This document shows positions 47,723 to 57,978 of a stretch of 64,000 nucleotides of DNA, one piece after another. The translations under genes and the position numbers were made by a program. This stretch comes from Ilyonectria destructans (Eukaryota > Ascomycota > Sordariomycetes > Hypocreales > Nectriaceae), in assembly GCA_020740775.1 (NCBI GenBank), contig JAHEWK010000013.1, positions 1,240,001 through 1,304,000 of the forward strand. The letters are read 5' to 3'. The stretch's first letter is position 1. Each line of letters starts with the position of its first letter. The notes under the pieces are model-generated. The model worked only from the letters and a program-made list of their open reading frames with translations. It did not search any database and had not been told where the DNA came from.

Positions 47723-48819
47723 ATGCATCAGAAAGAGGAAGAGGAAGCTCCCTTGAACGACGATGTCTCTCGTGGCAGCGATTCTGGCGAGTTTACTAGG
47801 TCCTACAACTATGTTCACACCAGGCGACCAAGACGCGGATGGTGCAATTGCCTGGGGATGACGGTGTCTTTGCTTGCGATAATCATCATCTCTGGTCTTT
47901 GCGGAGCGTGGATTTCCTTTTCCTTTCTGAATATTGACCAAAACTGTGCAGCGCACACGACGCAATGGTGTAAGTCGACATGGCCCCGACGTGGAGGGTA
48001 TACTGACATGGGCAGCTCCTCTACTCGAAGACGTGGAAATAAAGTACGCGTTCAAGGAATTTGACGGCAACTTTATGGACGAAAATATATATCGGCAAAA
48101 TGGATCGTCGGAAGTCGACGCTGCTTGGGAGGCTTTGGGAGTCGACTGTACGTTTCTTGTGTGAATGTGCTGATCAATTGCTTACCTCGCTTAGACCGAG
48201 CGGGCGTCATTTCGTACGAGGACGGACTGGCCAGTGGACTGGACGCGTCTTTCGTGCAGCGAAGCGAAAAGTACGGCGGCGGCTTCCTCGTAAATGTCGA
48301 GGGAATGCACCATCTGCATTGCTTGGTATGACCTCAACCCTGGTCCGAGACAGCCAGGCGGCTAACGCAACGCAGAACCTCGTCAGAAAGTCATTGTACT
48401 TCAATTACGACCACTACAAGGCCATAGGGAAACACGCATTTGAGAATAAGGGCGATGTATTCCAGCGGCACGTCAGTAAGTTATTCGAGTCATCGCTTAA
48501 AGGGCATTGCTAATGGCGACAGCTCATTGCCTCGATGCCATCCGCCAAGTACTCATGTGTAACGTCGACACCGCGGTCCTTGGCCAAGTGTGGGCCAACA
48601 AGGATGATCCCATCGCCTTTCCCGACTTCAACACGAGACACATGTGCAAGAACTACGAGGCCGTGAGGGAATGGGCAGAGAAACTTCAGGTGAGGATCCC
48701 GAAGTATGCAGTGGACAAATCGATGCTAATCCTCGCTTCAGGCGCCTCCTAATGATGAGCTTCCCCCGGATTTCTTGGTCATCCCGACCCCCGAACAAAT
48801 TCTTCCTAAAATCCCATGA
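47723..48819 (+). CDS. UstYa-family oxidase (DUF3328)
   Basis: Six exons (47723-47969, 48016-48147, 48195-48325, 48376-48475, 48523-48689, 48742-48819) give 284 aa in unbroken frame. A Pro/Glu-rich cytosolic N-terminus is followed by one transmembrane helix (GMTVSLLAIIIISGLCGAWISF). The catalytic region has both diagnostic HxxHC motifs: HHLHC at 164-168 and HVTHC at 201-205. UstYa/Yb proteins catalyse oxidative cyclisation, chlorination or hydroxylation in ribosomal peptide (ustiloxin, phomopsin, asperipin) and other pathways such as cyclochlorotine. Only one copy is present, and no tyrosinase, peptidase or methyltransferase is nearby, so a full cluster is not visible. The small Kex2-site protein next door is a candidate substrate. 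Confidence 0.93.
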
Positions 48820-50109
48820 TTGCGATATGGCATTTAGATGGGGATGCACATCGTCCACTATCGTAGACGGGACAGCGATATTTAATATGGGGGTTGGAGT
48901 TGGCTGGAGAGGTCCGCATTTGTTGTAAATAGCAGCATGGAGCTAAGGAGGCAAGTCGATTGTCTGGTTTGACGTGTCTCTACTTAAGATCGCATTAGTC
49001 ATACTTAATAAATGCGAATCAATTCTAGTCCTATGGATTGGTTATGCATCTGAGCAGTACGAAGTAATTGTCTTCCTCACCTCTGAGAGTTGTTCGGTAC
49101 ACGGCTCAGGCACCGCGCTCCGGGCCGCTCGGGATCCCGATATATATTTAGGTCAAGACCGGCTGGCTCTAAAAATGGCACCGCATGTCGACGGTAATAT
49201 TGGGCATACGACTGACTACAAGATTAACACGCTGGTTCAGAGGCTGCGATGGTTATATAGTTCGACAAGCCCTATCCGCATAGCGGCAGCCCAATCTCGA
49301 CTCTACTGCATTTTCCATGTGCCAACTTCACGTGCCATTGGAATCGGCGATGTGAGAAACGCCAACGGTGACTTGCAGCATGCATCGGAGAACCCTGTCG
49401 CGGCGCCATTTCCATCCAGCCCGATCGACGTCGCACCAACCCAGCCTTCGCATTAATCGACGGCCTGAAACTGGCTAAAGGTCGAGTGAGCGCCATGGGA
49501 TCGTCAGTGCCGATCAATGGGAGATCGAGGCCGGCCACGGAGAATAAACCCATGCATTTGGTACACGACATCTGGGGTGGTGCTTTAATCGCCATCTCCC
49601 CACCATGGTGAGGCAGCATCATCCCGGAGGCCAGCCACCGGAAGTTCGGGCGGTGGAAACCGCGCGATGCCGGCAGACGACCTACTTTTTCTTTGGCTGT
49701 CAGAGAGGCAAAAGTCCAATCAACACGCCTGATTTCGACGTTGCATCGACTTTACAGACATGCGTGTAGCTCCAACCTCGTAATATGTTCCAATTATAGC
49801 TGACGATTTCTCGGCAGGGTGACGTGGAGATTAATTCGGCGGCTGGGGTAGTGGGCCCAACCACGTAAACCAGCACCAACCTCTCCAACTCACTTTTCCA
49901 GCCTACGACTTTTTTTTACAAAGTGCCCGCGTTTACTACGTCGCGCATTTCCCAGTCTCTGCGACTAATTTTTTTCCATTCTCAAATCAATCTTTTTCCA
50001 TCGTGGTTTCCATTCCTTGTTGGCATTGGTTCACCGCCCGCGTAGGAAATTCCTCTGATTGTGCACTCCACCACGGTTGATCCTCCCCCACTATACTTCG
50101 ACACATACA
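48820..50109. other. Intergenic, UstYa to coiled-coil gene
   Basis: 1.3 kb, no supported gene. The last 200 bp are T- and C-rich and probably the promoter and leader of the next gene. Confidence 0.5.
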
Positions 50110-51131
50110 ATGCCCCCTCAGCAGCAAGGACAATTCATGAATCACGACGAGAGAGGCCCGCGCAGCTCTCGCGAAGCTCGCCAGGCTGCCCGAGCGGCCA
50201 AGAATGGCAACTCGCACTACAGGCGCGCGCACTCGCCCGACTTGGACGACTTTGCCTTCAGCGGCGGCGAGGAGCCTCGCAGCCCCACGTCCGACATTGC
50301 CCTGCAGGATGCCATTCTAGCACAAGCACAGCATCAGGTATGTTTGGGCTTCTGCATATGCGTAACTCTGTCTGACTTTGCCATGTTTAGCAACGAGTCG
50401 TTCCCGTCGGCCAGCAGCTCGGTCGCGGCGGTCCGCCCCAACGCAAACCACCAGGAGGCCCTCCCAACGGCAACGGCCAAGGACCTCCTTTGAACAAGCA
50501 ACCCCCGTCGTACCCAGGACCACCACTCGACGACGGCCCCCAGAACAACGGCCAGCCAAGGCAAGGCCATTACAGACGAAACACAGGCCAACCGGTGCGC
50601 CGTCCCTCGGGATCCGAAGGCCCATCGAACACTGCTGTATCCCCTCCCCGCTCAGGGGCAGCTCCGAATGACCGCCGGGGCCAGTTGATGGCAGAGTCAC
50701 AGCAGAGAGGGCCTCCGTCGCCCGGAGGCCTGTCCGTGTCGGGCAACTCCATCAACCGCCTCAACAGCCCGAGCGTCATGAAGAGTGTGCTCCAGCCACT
50801 CGAGCAGAAGATCCACGAGTACGACAACCTCATGGCAGAGGCCCAGCAACAGATGCTGCAGCTAGACGAGGAGCTTCGTATAATGCAGGACCGGAGAATG
50901 CAGGCCGAGGAGCGATATCTCGAAGCAAAGTCGAAGCACGACGAGTACGAACGACAGCACGAGGGCGTGGGCAGGGCACTACGTGGCGAGCCGGAGAGGA
51001 TGATGTCGCCGGAGCCGTTGCCACGAGTGGAGAGAATGGACAGCTACGAGGACCGACCAGTCAGCAACCAGAGCTCTCAGAAGATGAAGGGCCGGTCCAG
51101 GCTCCGCTTGAGCCTCTTCAAGGGCAATTGA
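50110..51131 (+). CDS. Hypothetical coiled-coil protein with disordered Pro/Gly-rich middle
   Basis: Exons 50110-50337 and 50391-51131 (53-bp intron) give 322 aa. The N-terminus is hydrophilic (RGPRSSREARQAARAAKNG, SPDLDDFAFSGGEEPRSP). The middle is Pro/Gly/Gln-rich and probably disordered. Residues near 210-280 form a predicted coiled coil (MKSVLQPLEQKIHEYDNLMAEAQQQMLQLDEELRIMQDRRMQAEERYLEAKSKHDEYER is one continuous heptad-like stretch). The C-terminus is basic (KMKGRSRLRLSLFKGN). No signal or membrane segment. I do not recognise a named family; it looks like a conserved housekeeping-type hypothetical of Pezizomycotina. Confidence 0.8.
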
Positions 51132-51524
51132 CTATCGTTATGCGGAGGAAGAGGTGATGGTTGATGGCTAATGTATAATGACTCCAAGGTCTTCGGGCCA
51201 GATGAACCATGTATAGCGATATAGAATTGTTGGGAGGGCAAAATTTGGGCACCATGTTACAGGTTGAGGAAATGGGTAGGGACGGTGGCAATTTGTCGGC
51301 GCAACACGCAACTTCTGGTTAAATTGTTTAATGTCACACATAGTTCGGAAACTTCATTTATAATGCAGAAACAATTGTATTTGACGACGTGGTCTTGTTG
51401 AAAGCACCGCCGAGCTCGGCCTAAGGAAAGGTTTGCAAGTTAACCTGACGTCTCGAAAGACGGATGGCAGGTTCGAGGTATTCCAACCCCGAGACTTGCA
51501 TGCCATCTTCATTCCTCGCCGACT
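51132..51524. other. Convergent 3' regions
   Basis: 393 bp between two stop codons, no coding signal. Confidence 0.5.
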
Positions 51525-52714
51525 CTAGGCTTGAACCTCTGCTCCAGCCTGCAGCCTCTGGAAGCCGCCGGTAGCAGCAACCTCCTTCTGCAGCTGCGCA
51601 ATCCGCTTCTGGTCACCGACGGGGTCGTTGGACTCCGGCTCCAGCACCCACTCCAGGTACGAGTTGGAGTAGTTGGGCTTGAAGCTGGCATCCAGGACGC
51701 CGAGGCGCTTGCCGTACTTGGTGACCTTCTCCCAGTCGCGCTGCACGTTCTTCAGGTCCTTGGAGAAGTACGCAAAGCTGCGCTCGAAGATCTTGCGGTT
51801 CAGGTCGGTGCCCATGACGGGCTTGAAGGCGACGTACTCGGCCCACGCCATCTCCGGCTCCGCGAGGACAAAGTCGGTCGCGCGCTTGACGGCACGCATG
51901 AACGCGCTGGTCTCGGCCGGGTGCTCCCGAAGGAATGTCTCGTTGCCGATGTACAGGATGGTGCAGAAGCAGCAGCAGCCCAACTCTGCGAGCTCGTCGA
52001 TGCGCAGCATCTGCACGTCGGACTTGGGGCGGCCCTGCGCGGCGAGCCACTCCTCGAGCTCGACCATCTGGACGTTCTCCAGGCCGATGCCAGCGTCGAT
52101 GTCGCCGTTGATGATGGCGCGCGACACGTTCATGCCGCATCGCACGGCCGTGTAGTCCTCGGGCGTCATGCCGTAGTGCGACGTCAGCTCGTCGATCTGG
52201 ATCTTGCCGAACTCGCCGACGTAGCCGATGCGCTTGCCCTTGAGGGTGCGGAAGTCGGTGGTGATCCCGGAGGACTTGAGGTAGACGACGCCGGTGAACG
52301 GCTCATCGAGCAGGCTTCCGATGGAGAGGACGGGGAAGTCGCGGGCCTTGGCCTAATCATGGCTCTGTTAGTTGTGGGAGACGAGTGGCGGGTTGGAACA
52401 TCTTACGGCAAGAGTGTGAATCATAGCCTTGAAACCAAGGTCGACTTTGCCAGTTCCAATGATCTCAGTGACATCCTACGCCAATTAGTATCCAGATCGT
52501 ATCCTCGACTTTGAGAGTACCTACACTGGGGTCGTTGGGCTCGAGAAGAGCAACCTTGATTCCCTCATCCTTGAAGTATCCCTTGGCCTGGGCCAGGTAC
52601 AGCGGGGCGTGGTAAGGCGTCGCGTGCCTATATGGGGTCAACATTTGTTCACACTAGCTATAATTGTTATTCCTCATACCAGTTGGTGAGGAAGGTGATC
52701 TTGTCAGTCGACAT
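51525..52714 (-). CDS. THI5: HMP-P synthase (thiamine pyrimidine synthase), Thi5/Nmt1
   Basis: Makes the thiamine pyrimidine 4-amino-5-hydroxymethyl-2-methylpyrimidine phosphate from PLP and an active-site His of the enzyme itself, so each molecule acts once. Four exons (52714-52680, 52627-52525, 52475-52407, 52352-51525) give 344 aa. Key residues are in place: K62 (PLP) and H66 (the consumed His) in [10 protein letters not shown], and the iron-binding CCCFC at 195-199. Exon joins reproduce the family sequence ([38 protein letters not shown]). A TPP riboswitch lies in the leader, as in Neurospora NMT1, so expression should fall when thiamine is plentiful. Confidence 0.97.
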
Positions 52715-52736
52715 GTTGACGGATCAAGCGTAATGC

Positions 52737-52962
52737 TACTAGGGTCAGTCTGCCAACCACACAAGGCAAAGGGGGGGGATTCAAGAAGCATGTCCTTTCG
52801 CTGGTATTATCCAGATCAAGTTCGCCGGTATTTCTCAGATCAACTCCGCTTCACCCGTCTTCCAACATATCAGGATCATGTCTACGAGACACATGTCCAT
52901 CCACGAGGCAGGAACAGGCAAAGCAAGAGTCAAACACCCGGATGCGTTCTTTTAAACGTTAC
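52737..52962 (-). other. Predicted 5'-leader intron of THI5 carrying the riboswitch
   Basis: A GTAACG donor at 52962 and acceptors at 52739 or 52736, preceded by a GACTGAC branch site, frame the TPP aptamer. A second possible donor (GTGAAG) lies inside the aptamer's P2 side. A 5-codon uORF (52994-52977) and a second overlapping one lie just upstream. This is the architecture known for Neurospora NMT1, where TPP shifts donor choice and retains uORFs. Confidence 0.6.
52789..52870 (-). promoter_or_regulatory. TPP riboswitch
   Basis: On the minus strand the conserved TPP-aptamer pieces appear in order and spacing: the pyrimidine-sensing CTGAGA (52833-52838), then ACTTGATCTGGATAATACCAGCG with its loop and pyrophosphate-sensing side (52799-52813 for TGGATAATACCAGCG), followed by AAAGGA and a short closing P1 (ATGTT with GACAT). 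Its end is about 75 nt upstream of the THI5 ATG. Confidence 0.95.
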
Positions 52963-52989
52963 CTTGATACGTAGGATCATTGCGAAGGT

Positions 52990-53989
52990 GCCATGGTTCT
53001 TTCGTTGGTCACATCGTACCGAAAGTTGGTGGTTTGGCGGGGTTGCGAATTGCAGGTGGGTAGGTTCGTGTGTGAGGTGAGTGAGGAGTGAAAGTCAGAA
53101 GAGTAAAAGCGAGCTGGGAGATTCAATTCAAATACTCTTTCTCAACGCCAATTACGTAGTCAACTTGCTGAGGGGTATCGGGAACTGATCGGATGCTCGG
53201 TATCATATTGAGTGGATATTCCAAGAATAGCTTGTTCCCCTCATTGGTCGTTCGCTTAGCCAGACGAGGGGAAGATTGCTGATCGTGATGTTTTTGAGCG
53301 CGTTTTAACATGCAGGTGGTAAACTAGTGGCACTCGAGCCGGCGAAGCGAGACCGGCTACGGAATTAATGGGACATTAGGGCCTACTTCAAGACGAGAAA
53401 TCACGCAGAAGGAGTAAAGAGTAAACGCGTAAACACCAAGAGCAGCGCTGATTGGCGCTGGGGTGAGGCCAGATCCCGGTGCTTTATCGACGCCCATTAT
53501 TCCCGGGTCGGAGGATGCGGCGAGGTGGAGTGATGAAGGAACAACAACTCAAAGGAATTCTACTGGTTCGTAGAATCATAGCCCGTAGTTTGTAAGCGTC
53601 TTTTAATCGCGAATGCCATTTATTTCCCTCTCTGACTGCTACTCAATCACATGCATGGCAAGGTGCAGTGGCCGATAGAAGAAACCCACCAGCCTCATGG
53701 GCGATTTGAAGCCAGCGGGATACTTGACAATACATGGGGAATTGAATTGAATTCGATCTTTTTATATCTCAGTCGAGACAGAATTATGACAGGGAATGCC
53801 TGGGCTGCGCCCCAGCCGAATTGCCCAAAAGAGGCTACCAACAGGGGCCATGGTGCGACGTGTCTGCCTAGCGAAGAAGATAACATGTCCTCTTCCAAGG
53901 ATCTCTCCAACCTCACTTCCCCCCATATTCATTTCCAAATCTCTCCAAAACAACATTTCGCCTTGAAAAATCAAAGCAAGTAGTTACAA
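52990..53989. other. Intergenic, THI5 promoter side to 3-TM gene
   Basis: 1 kb upstream of the THI5 leader and of the next, divergent gene. No gene seen. Confidence 0.45.
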
Positions 53990-54984
53990 ATGGATTTGCC
54001 GCAATCTGAATCTCGTCCTGATGAGACCACGCCTCTCTTAACACCTGCGACAAATGACCGGGATGTGGCTGAGGAATCGCCCTCTCCAACAATCAATCAC
54101 GATGCCGAGGGAACCAATGCCGTTGAGAGGCCAACCCGTTTATTAAACCACAAACTCCTCATCTCTGGGCTCACCATTTCACTTGTAGTTGCCATCACCG
54201 CCTTGGCCTTCTTGTTCTATGAAACAAAACTCGACTGGCATGGACAGTTAGTATTCGACTACTGGGACTGGAGAATGGGTGAATTCAGACGTGTTGTCTT
54301 CTGGACAGTAAGCCTTTCCTCTCATGTGTTTTATGGTACAAACCCTAATTTTTGCCTGGCAGTGCATCATATCCATGGTGTTTAGTATATCCAACATCAT
54401 CTGCCTCGGGCGAACCCGCAAGCCTTTCCCCGCTGTGATCAATGCCATTGTGCTTGGAGCGTTCACGTTCGCGATTTTCGTGGGTGTTTCGGAAGTCGTG
54501 GAGGAAACTCCGCCTACACGTTGTCGTGCACTGAACCCGCCTGATACTCTGCCAGATAACCCTGAAGACCCGTTTCTTCGGGCTACTGGGTTACTGGAGC
54601 AGTGCCAGGAATGGGCTCTAAAAATCCAGACTATGAGAGAGATTACAATCTACGCTACAGCCTTTTACGGGTCAGTACTTTCATGTGCCTCCGAGTTTCC
54701 TATCACCACCATCTATTCAGACCTACGTGTCGTTTTTTCCTACGTGTTAGACGTCCAAACTACCATGAGACTGATTCTATCACAGGGTAATCCTAGGTGT
54801 TCTCTTCATCACCATTCTTTATGACGCGATTCGCATTACGACACATTTCTTTCGGACCGTCAAGATTGGTCCTAGGTTCGGCCCTAGTCAGGTCGGTTTT
54901 GAAGTGGCCTTCAGATGGGGCTCGCCTCAGCGTCGTGACACAACTCAGCGTCAATTTGATGAGGAGGTGGCTGCTTCAGAGTGA
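53990..54984 (+). CDS. Hypothetical membrane protein, about three TM segments
   Basis: Three exons (53990-54307, 54363-54670, 54786-54984) give 274 aa. The N-terminus is hydrophilic with a DETTPLL dileucine-type sorting motif at 12-18, as seen in proteins sent to the vacuole. Transmembrane helices: LLISGLTISLVVAITALAFLFY, a second pair around TCIISMVFSISNIICL and FPAVINAIVLGAFTFAIFVGV, and a last one GVILGVLFITILYDAI. A luminal-type loop (PPTRCRALNPPDTLPDNPED) has Cys residues. No family recognised. The last intron, 115 bp, is long for this window but restores frame exactly. Confidence 0.75.
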
Positions 54985-55645
54985 GCACATCGGATCCGAG
55001 CTTGTGGGACTTGAAATCACAGGGAGGCACTCCACCAACTCTGAATAACTCGATCATTCCCAAAAGACAAGATGTTCCACCTCAAATTTCACTACCTGTT
55101 TATCAGAAATTCTTCACTGCGATCTATGATGTAGCTTAATTTGTGCTAGCCATCTTGTAGCATACTCGGGAATGCTACTAATCCTGCATTACCCTTCTTA
55201 TCCTTGACGATCACAGAATGTGCTAGGGCCTCTGCATACAGGTTTTGTCACCTCCTCTCCAAGGGAGAGGGGGGACACAAGTTCACAGCGAGCCCGCGAA
55301 GGTGTGCTTTAGCAGTGAGCACCCCGCCTGGCAGATCAGGTACACAAGGGCTGCAGCCTCGTATAATACTCGGCCTTTATCTAGTATTGTCTTGTCATCG
55401 ATTCGTAGAAAGGCCCCCACAACAGTTTAGGTACCTGTAACAATGAATTACCTCATCCAACCCTCGTACCACGTTAGGCAGCAATTGTTCGATGACGTCT
55501 CGCCTGAAGACAGCAATCACATCTTACCTCCTCCGCAACAATACAAGGGATCACCTTTGCATTTACAGCGATCTTCATTCAAGTAGTTGTATCTTCGAAG
55601 GTACTTCTTACACGTCACATTTCTGTGCGACAGGCCATTTTGGTC
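54985..55645. other. Intergenic, 3-TM gene to HeLo gene
   Basis: 661 bp, promoter of the HeLo gene, no coding signal. Confidence 0.5.
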
Positions 55646-56560
55646 ATGGATCCCATTTCAGCTACGTTGGGGGCAGTATCACTCCCCGGCACTATTTCTG
55701 GCACTCTCATCTCGGTCATTCAGTGTCTAGAGTACGTGCAGCTCGGACGGAACTTTGGAAGAGATTTCAACAGGTCTCAGGTTCGACTCAGTGCTCTGCA
55801 GCTCCGTCTCACGAGACTAGGCGTCGCACTTGGGGTACTTCCAGACCCTCGGACGGGCCAGTGTTACCAATTTCCTACCAGCCACGAGGATGCCACTGAA
55901 GCTAAGCGACTTGTGGACTCTATACTGCAAGACATAGAAGCTATTGAGCAAAAGTCGAAGAGATATATCAACGCCAAACCGCAGTCTGTGACAGAGGGCA
56001 AAAATCTTGATATTGGGGGCGATTCTGACATGGATGATCCTTTGCGAGCATTGCGTCAAAAGACGGACACCATTGTTTCAAGCCGGTTAAAACGAACGCC
56101 GTGGTCTAAGAAGACAAAGTGGGCACTATACGAGAAACGCCATTTCGACACGCTCCTGGCCGACATTTCCGACACACTGGGCCTGCTGGAGACGTTGTAT
56201 CCAAATGCATTGGAAACCCAGAGAGCTCTTTGCGCCCTCGAAGTCCAAGAAATACAGGGCGAAGACCAAGAGGCCTTGACGCTAGGAGAACTCGGTCAAG
56301 CAAGCGAAGCGAATGCAGATACCATTCTTGCCAACGCCATTCGGGACGCAATCGCTGCTAGAGGAAGCGGGCATCATTATGAACGCACGGAAGCTGACGA
56401 AAATTCCATTGTCAAGCAGGGCGATTTTATTGCCCAGAACTTCCATGGCCAGGTACCTGTTGGCAGGCTCGGCCATAACTACGGCACCACGGTCATCAAG
56501 GGTGGCTCGAGATTGAGGCAGGGCGATTCATATGGTGAAGGCGACGGCAAATGCATTTAG
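55646..56560 (+). CDS. HET-S-like HeLo-domain protein with C-terminal amyloid-type repeats
   Basis: Single exon, 304 aa, the length of the Podospora HET-S class. Residues 1 to about 225 match the HeLo domain throughout: an N-terminal hydrophobic helix (ISATLGAVSLPGTISGTLISVI), CLEYVQLGRNFGRDF, KSKRY, and SKKTKWALYEKRHFD. In this family the N-terminal helix is released when the C-terminal region folds as an amyloid, and the protein attacks the plasma membrane in incompatibility or immune cell death. Residues 242-301 hold two pseudo-repeats about 34 apart (VKQGDFIAQ and RLRQGDSYG) with a linker containing FHGQVP, the plan of the HET-s beta-solenoid. The frame is intact. A convergent neighbour carries the same motif. 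Confidence 0.92.
   Translation: MDPISATLGAVSLPGTISGTLISVIQCLEYVQLGRNFGRDFNRSQVRLSALQLRLTRLGVALGVLPDPRTGQCYQFPTSHEDATEAKRLVDSILQDIEAIEQKSKRYINAKPQSVTEGKNLDIGGDSDMDDPLRALRQKTDTIVSSRLKRTPWSKKTKWALYEKRHFDTLLADISDTLGLLETLYPNALETQRALCALEVQEIQGEDQEALTLGELGQASEANADTILANAIRDAIAARGSGHHYERTEADENSIVKQGDFIAQNFHGQVPVGRLGHNYGTTVIKGGSRLRQGDSYGEGDGKCI
56369..56548 (+). other. HRAM-like amyloid motif of the HeLo protein
   Basis: Encodes residues 242-301: first repeat from GHHYERT to QGDFI, linker NFHGQVPVGR, second repeat from GHNYGTT through KGGSR to QGDSYG. Shared positions between the repeats are H-x-Y, a Ser before a short hydrophobic segment, and G-D. Confidence 0.8.
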
Positions 56561-57105
56561 TTGTGAGGCGATTCCAAATTTTTACATTTTCAGGATCGCT
56601 GTCGGCCTCAATGCTGAGATTCGCAAGTGACCTTGGTGAATAATGTGTCTAGCATGGCCAGGTGGCCTGCCACAGTGATCTACACAGGTCAGCCCAAGCC
56701 TTGATCGAAATGCATCTACCTCAACGCACAGTCGCTTGAGATTTACCAACCTTCGAAAGTGCCATTTATGTGCAAGACGGAATGTTAGTCATCAAGGAGT
56801 TGGCTAGTGACAGCGTGCCAGGAACAGAAAACGAATGATTCAGTAGATACGTATAGGAATTCGCAGCGGGGATCAAGTTATGTAACCCAGCCGCCCACCA
56901 AGAAGAAGGGTAGGGGGGCAACTCTCAATACATGTGGTGTTTGAGGCCAGTCCAGAATACCAAATTAATGCGTTCAGGCCAACAGAGCAAACAGTCCAAG
57001 ATAATGTCCTTCATAATACAGTTGTGAAAGAGTGACAGGGGACTTAAAGAATGGAAGGAGAAATCGAAACAGATCAAAACCCGATCCAAGCAGGAAATTG
57101 TGTAC
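56561..57105. other. Tail-to-tail spacer between the HeLo and Ubl genes
   Basis: 545 bp between two stop codons, no coding signal. Confidence 0.5.
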
Positions 57106-57978
57106 CTAATTGTCAGATTTCTCACTGCCGCCGTCGTCCAAGTTCGAAGCCCCGTACTTGTTCCCCCTGTGGACACTACCTCCCGTGGACTGGATCGTTC
57201 CATAGCGATGGCTGCCCATGCCCGCAGGTACCGACCCGTGCCATCCCGAATTAATCTGATCTCCCATCATGTGGTGCGTGTCGATGGTAGTGGTCGCACC
57301 GTATTGATGTCCACGAAGCCGCGGGCCTTGTGCATTCGTTGCGTCTGCGTCCGACATTGAAGAACTGTTGCCCCGAGAATCCAAATCCTGCGGAAGGGCT
57401 TCTTGGCCGCCTCGCAAGTGATCACCCGCTTTGAGAACACCGCCAGTGCTGTCAACGTCTTCGAAAGTATGGAAGCCTCTGTTAGAAGGTACCTCGCCGT
57501 GAAAACCTGAGTCGATTGTATCCCCCTGAGACGCATTGGTTCCGTTCAGTACGAAGTTGCCGAACTGGTGTCCCTGTTGGGACCCCGTACCTCCACCATT
57601 GGTATTCCTGTCGTTGACCATGTGGGAGGAATCCTGAAGGTACAAAATTCTCCTGTTAAGCACATCCCCGATGGTCCTGTCGTCGTCGTTGAAATCGATA
57701 GGATCGGTGGGATTCTGGGGATCAGGTTGTTGGAGACGCAGGATCTGTCTGTTTTCGGGGATCTTCGTTTTCTCCTGGAGTTTCGATTTCAGGCCCCGAT
57801 AGTTGAATCGGCCGCGAGTTTAAGTGTGACCGCACCTGCGCCTACGGAATTCATTAGAAGCTTACTAAAAGTTGATCGAGGCGGCCTATGGCGGTCTATG
57901 GTATAATTTGAACGACTTACTAGTTTGTACACGAACCACAACTGCAGGAACAGTGGTGGTTATAGTGGAGGAAGACAT
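57106..57978 (-). pseudogene. Ubiquitin-like domain protein with two HRAM-like modules; apparent frameshift
   Basis: Exon 1 is 57978-57921, exon 2 begins at 57841 after a 79-bp GT-AG intron with a TTCTAATG branch site. The product starts with a ubiquitin-like fold: VVVRVQTS joined to AGAVTLKLAADSTIGA, then in the next frame LKSKLQEKTKIPENRQ and DDDRTIGDVLNRRILYLQ. The frame changes at the GGGGCC run at 57792-57797, where one base seems missing, so the gene as given stops after about 38 residues. Downstream of the break 200-odd codons stay open to the TAG at 57106. They include two 56-residue modules with the same motif as the HeLo protein's C-terminus. It could be a true mutation, a base-calling error in a G/C run, or a gene with an unseen splice form. 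The Ubl domain suggests an adaptor; function is unknown. Confidence 0.75.
57145..57573 (-). other. Two HRAM-like modules (four repeats) in the Ubl protein
   Basis: Module A is 57573-57406 and module B 57312-57145. Each follows the pattern GHQ(F/Y)G, G-D about 12 residues later, (F/W)HG-x-VP, then H-x-(F/Y), GG, and G(D/N). The same pattern, at nearly the same spacing, occurs at residues 242-301 of the HeLo protein. Confidence 0.8.

Noticed and set aside
48974..49456. 160-codon plus-strand frame after the UstYa gene
   Set aside because: Composition does not look coding and no homology-like motif is visible.
51531..52514. 327-codon plus-strand frame opposite THI5
   Set aside because: Antisense shadow of a G+C-rich coding exon; no family features.
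57763..57834. A cryptic intron that would bypass the Ubl frameshift
   Set aside because: A GTCACA donor to CCAG acceptor restores frame but removes the central strand and helix of the Ubl domain, so a frameshift is the simpler reading.
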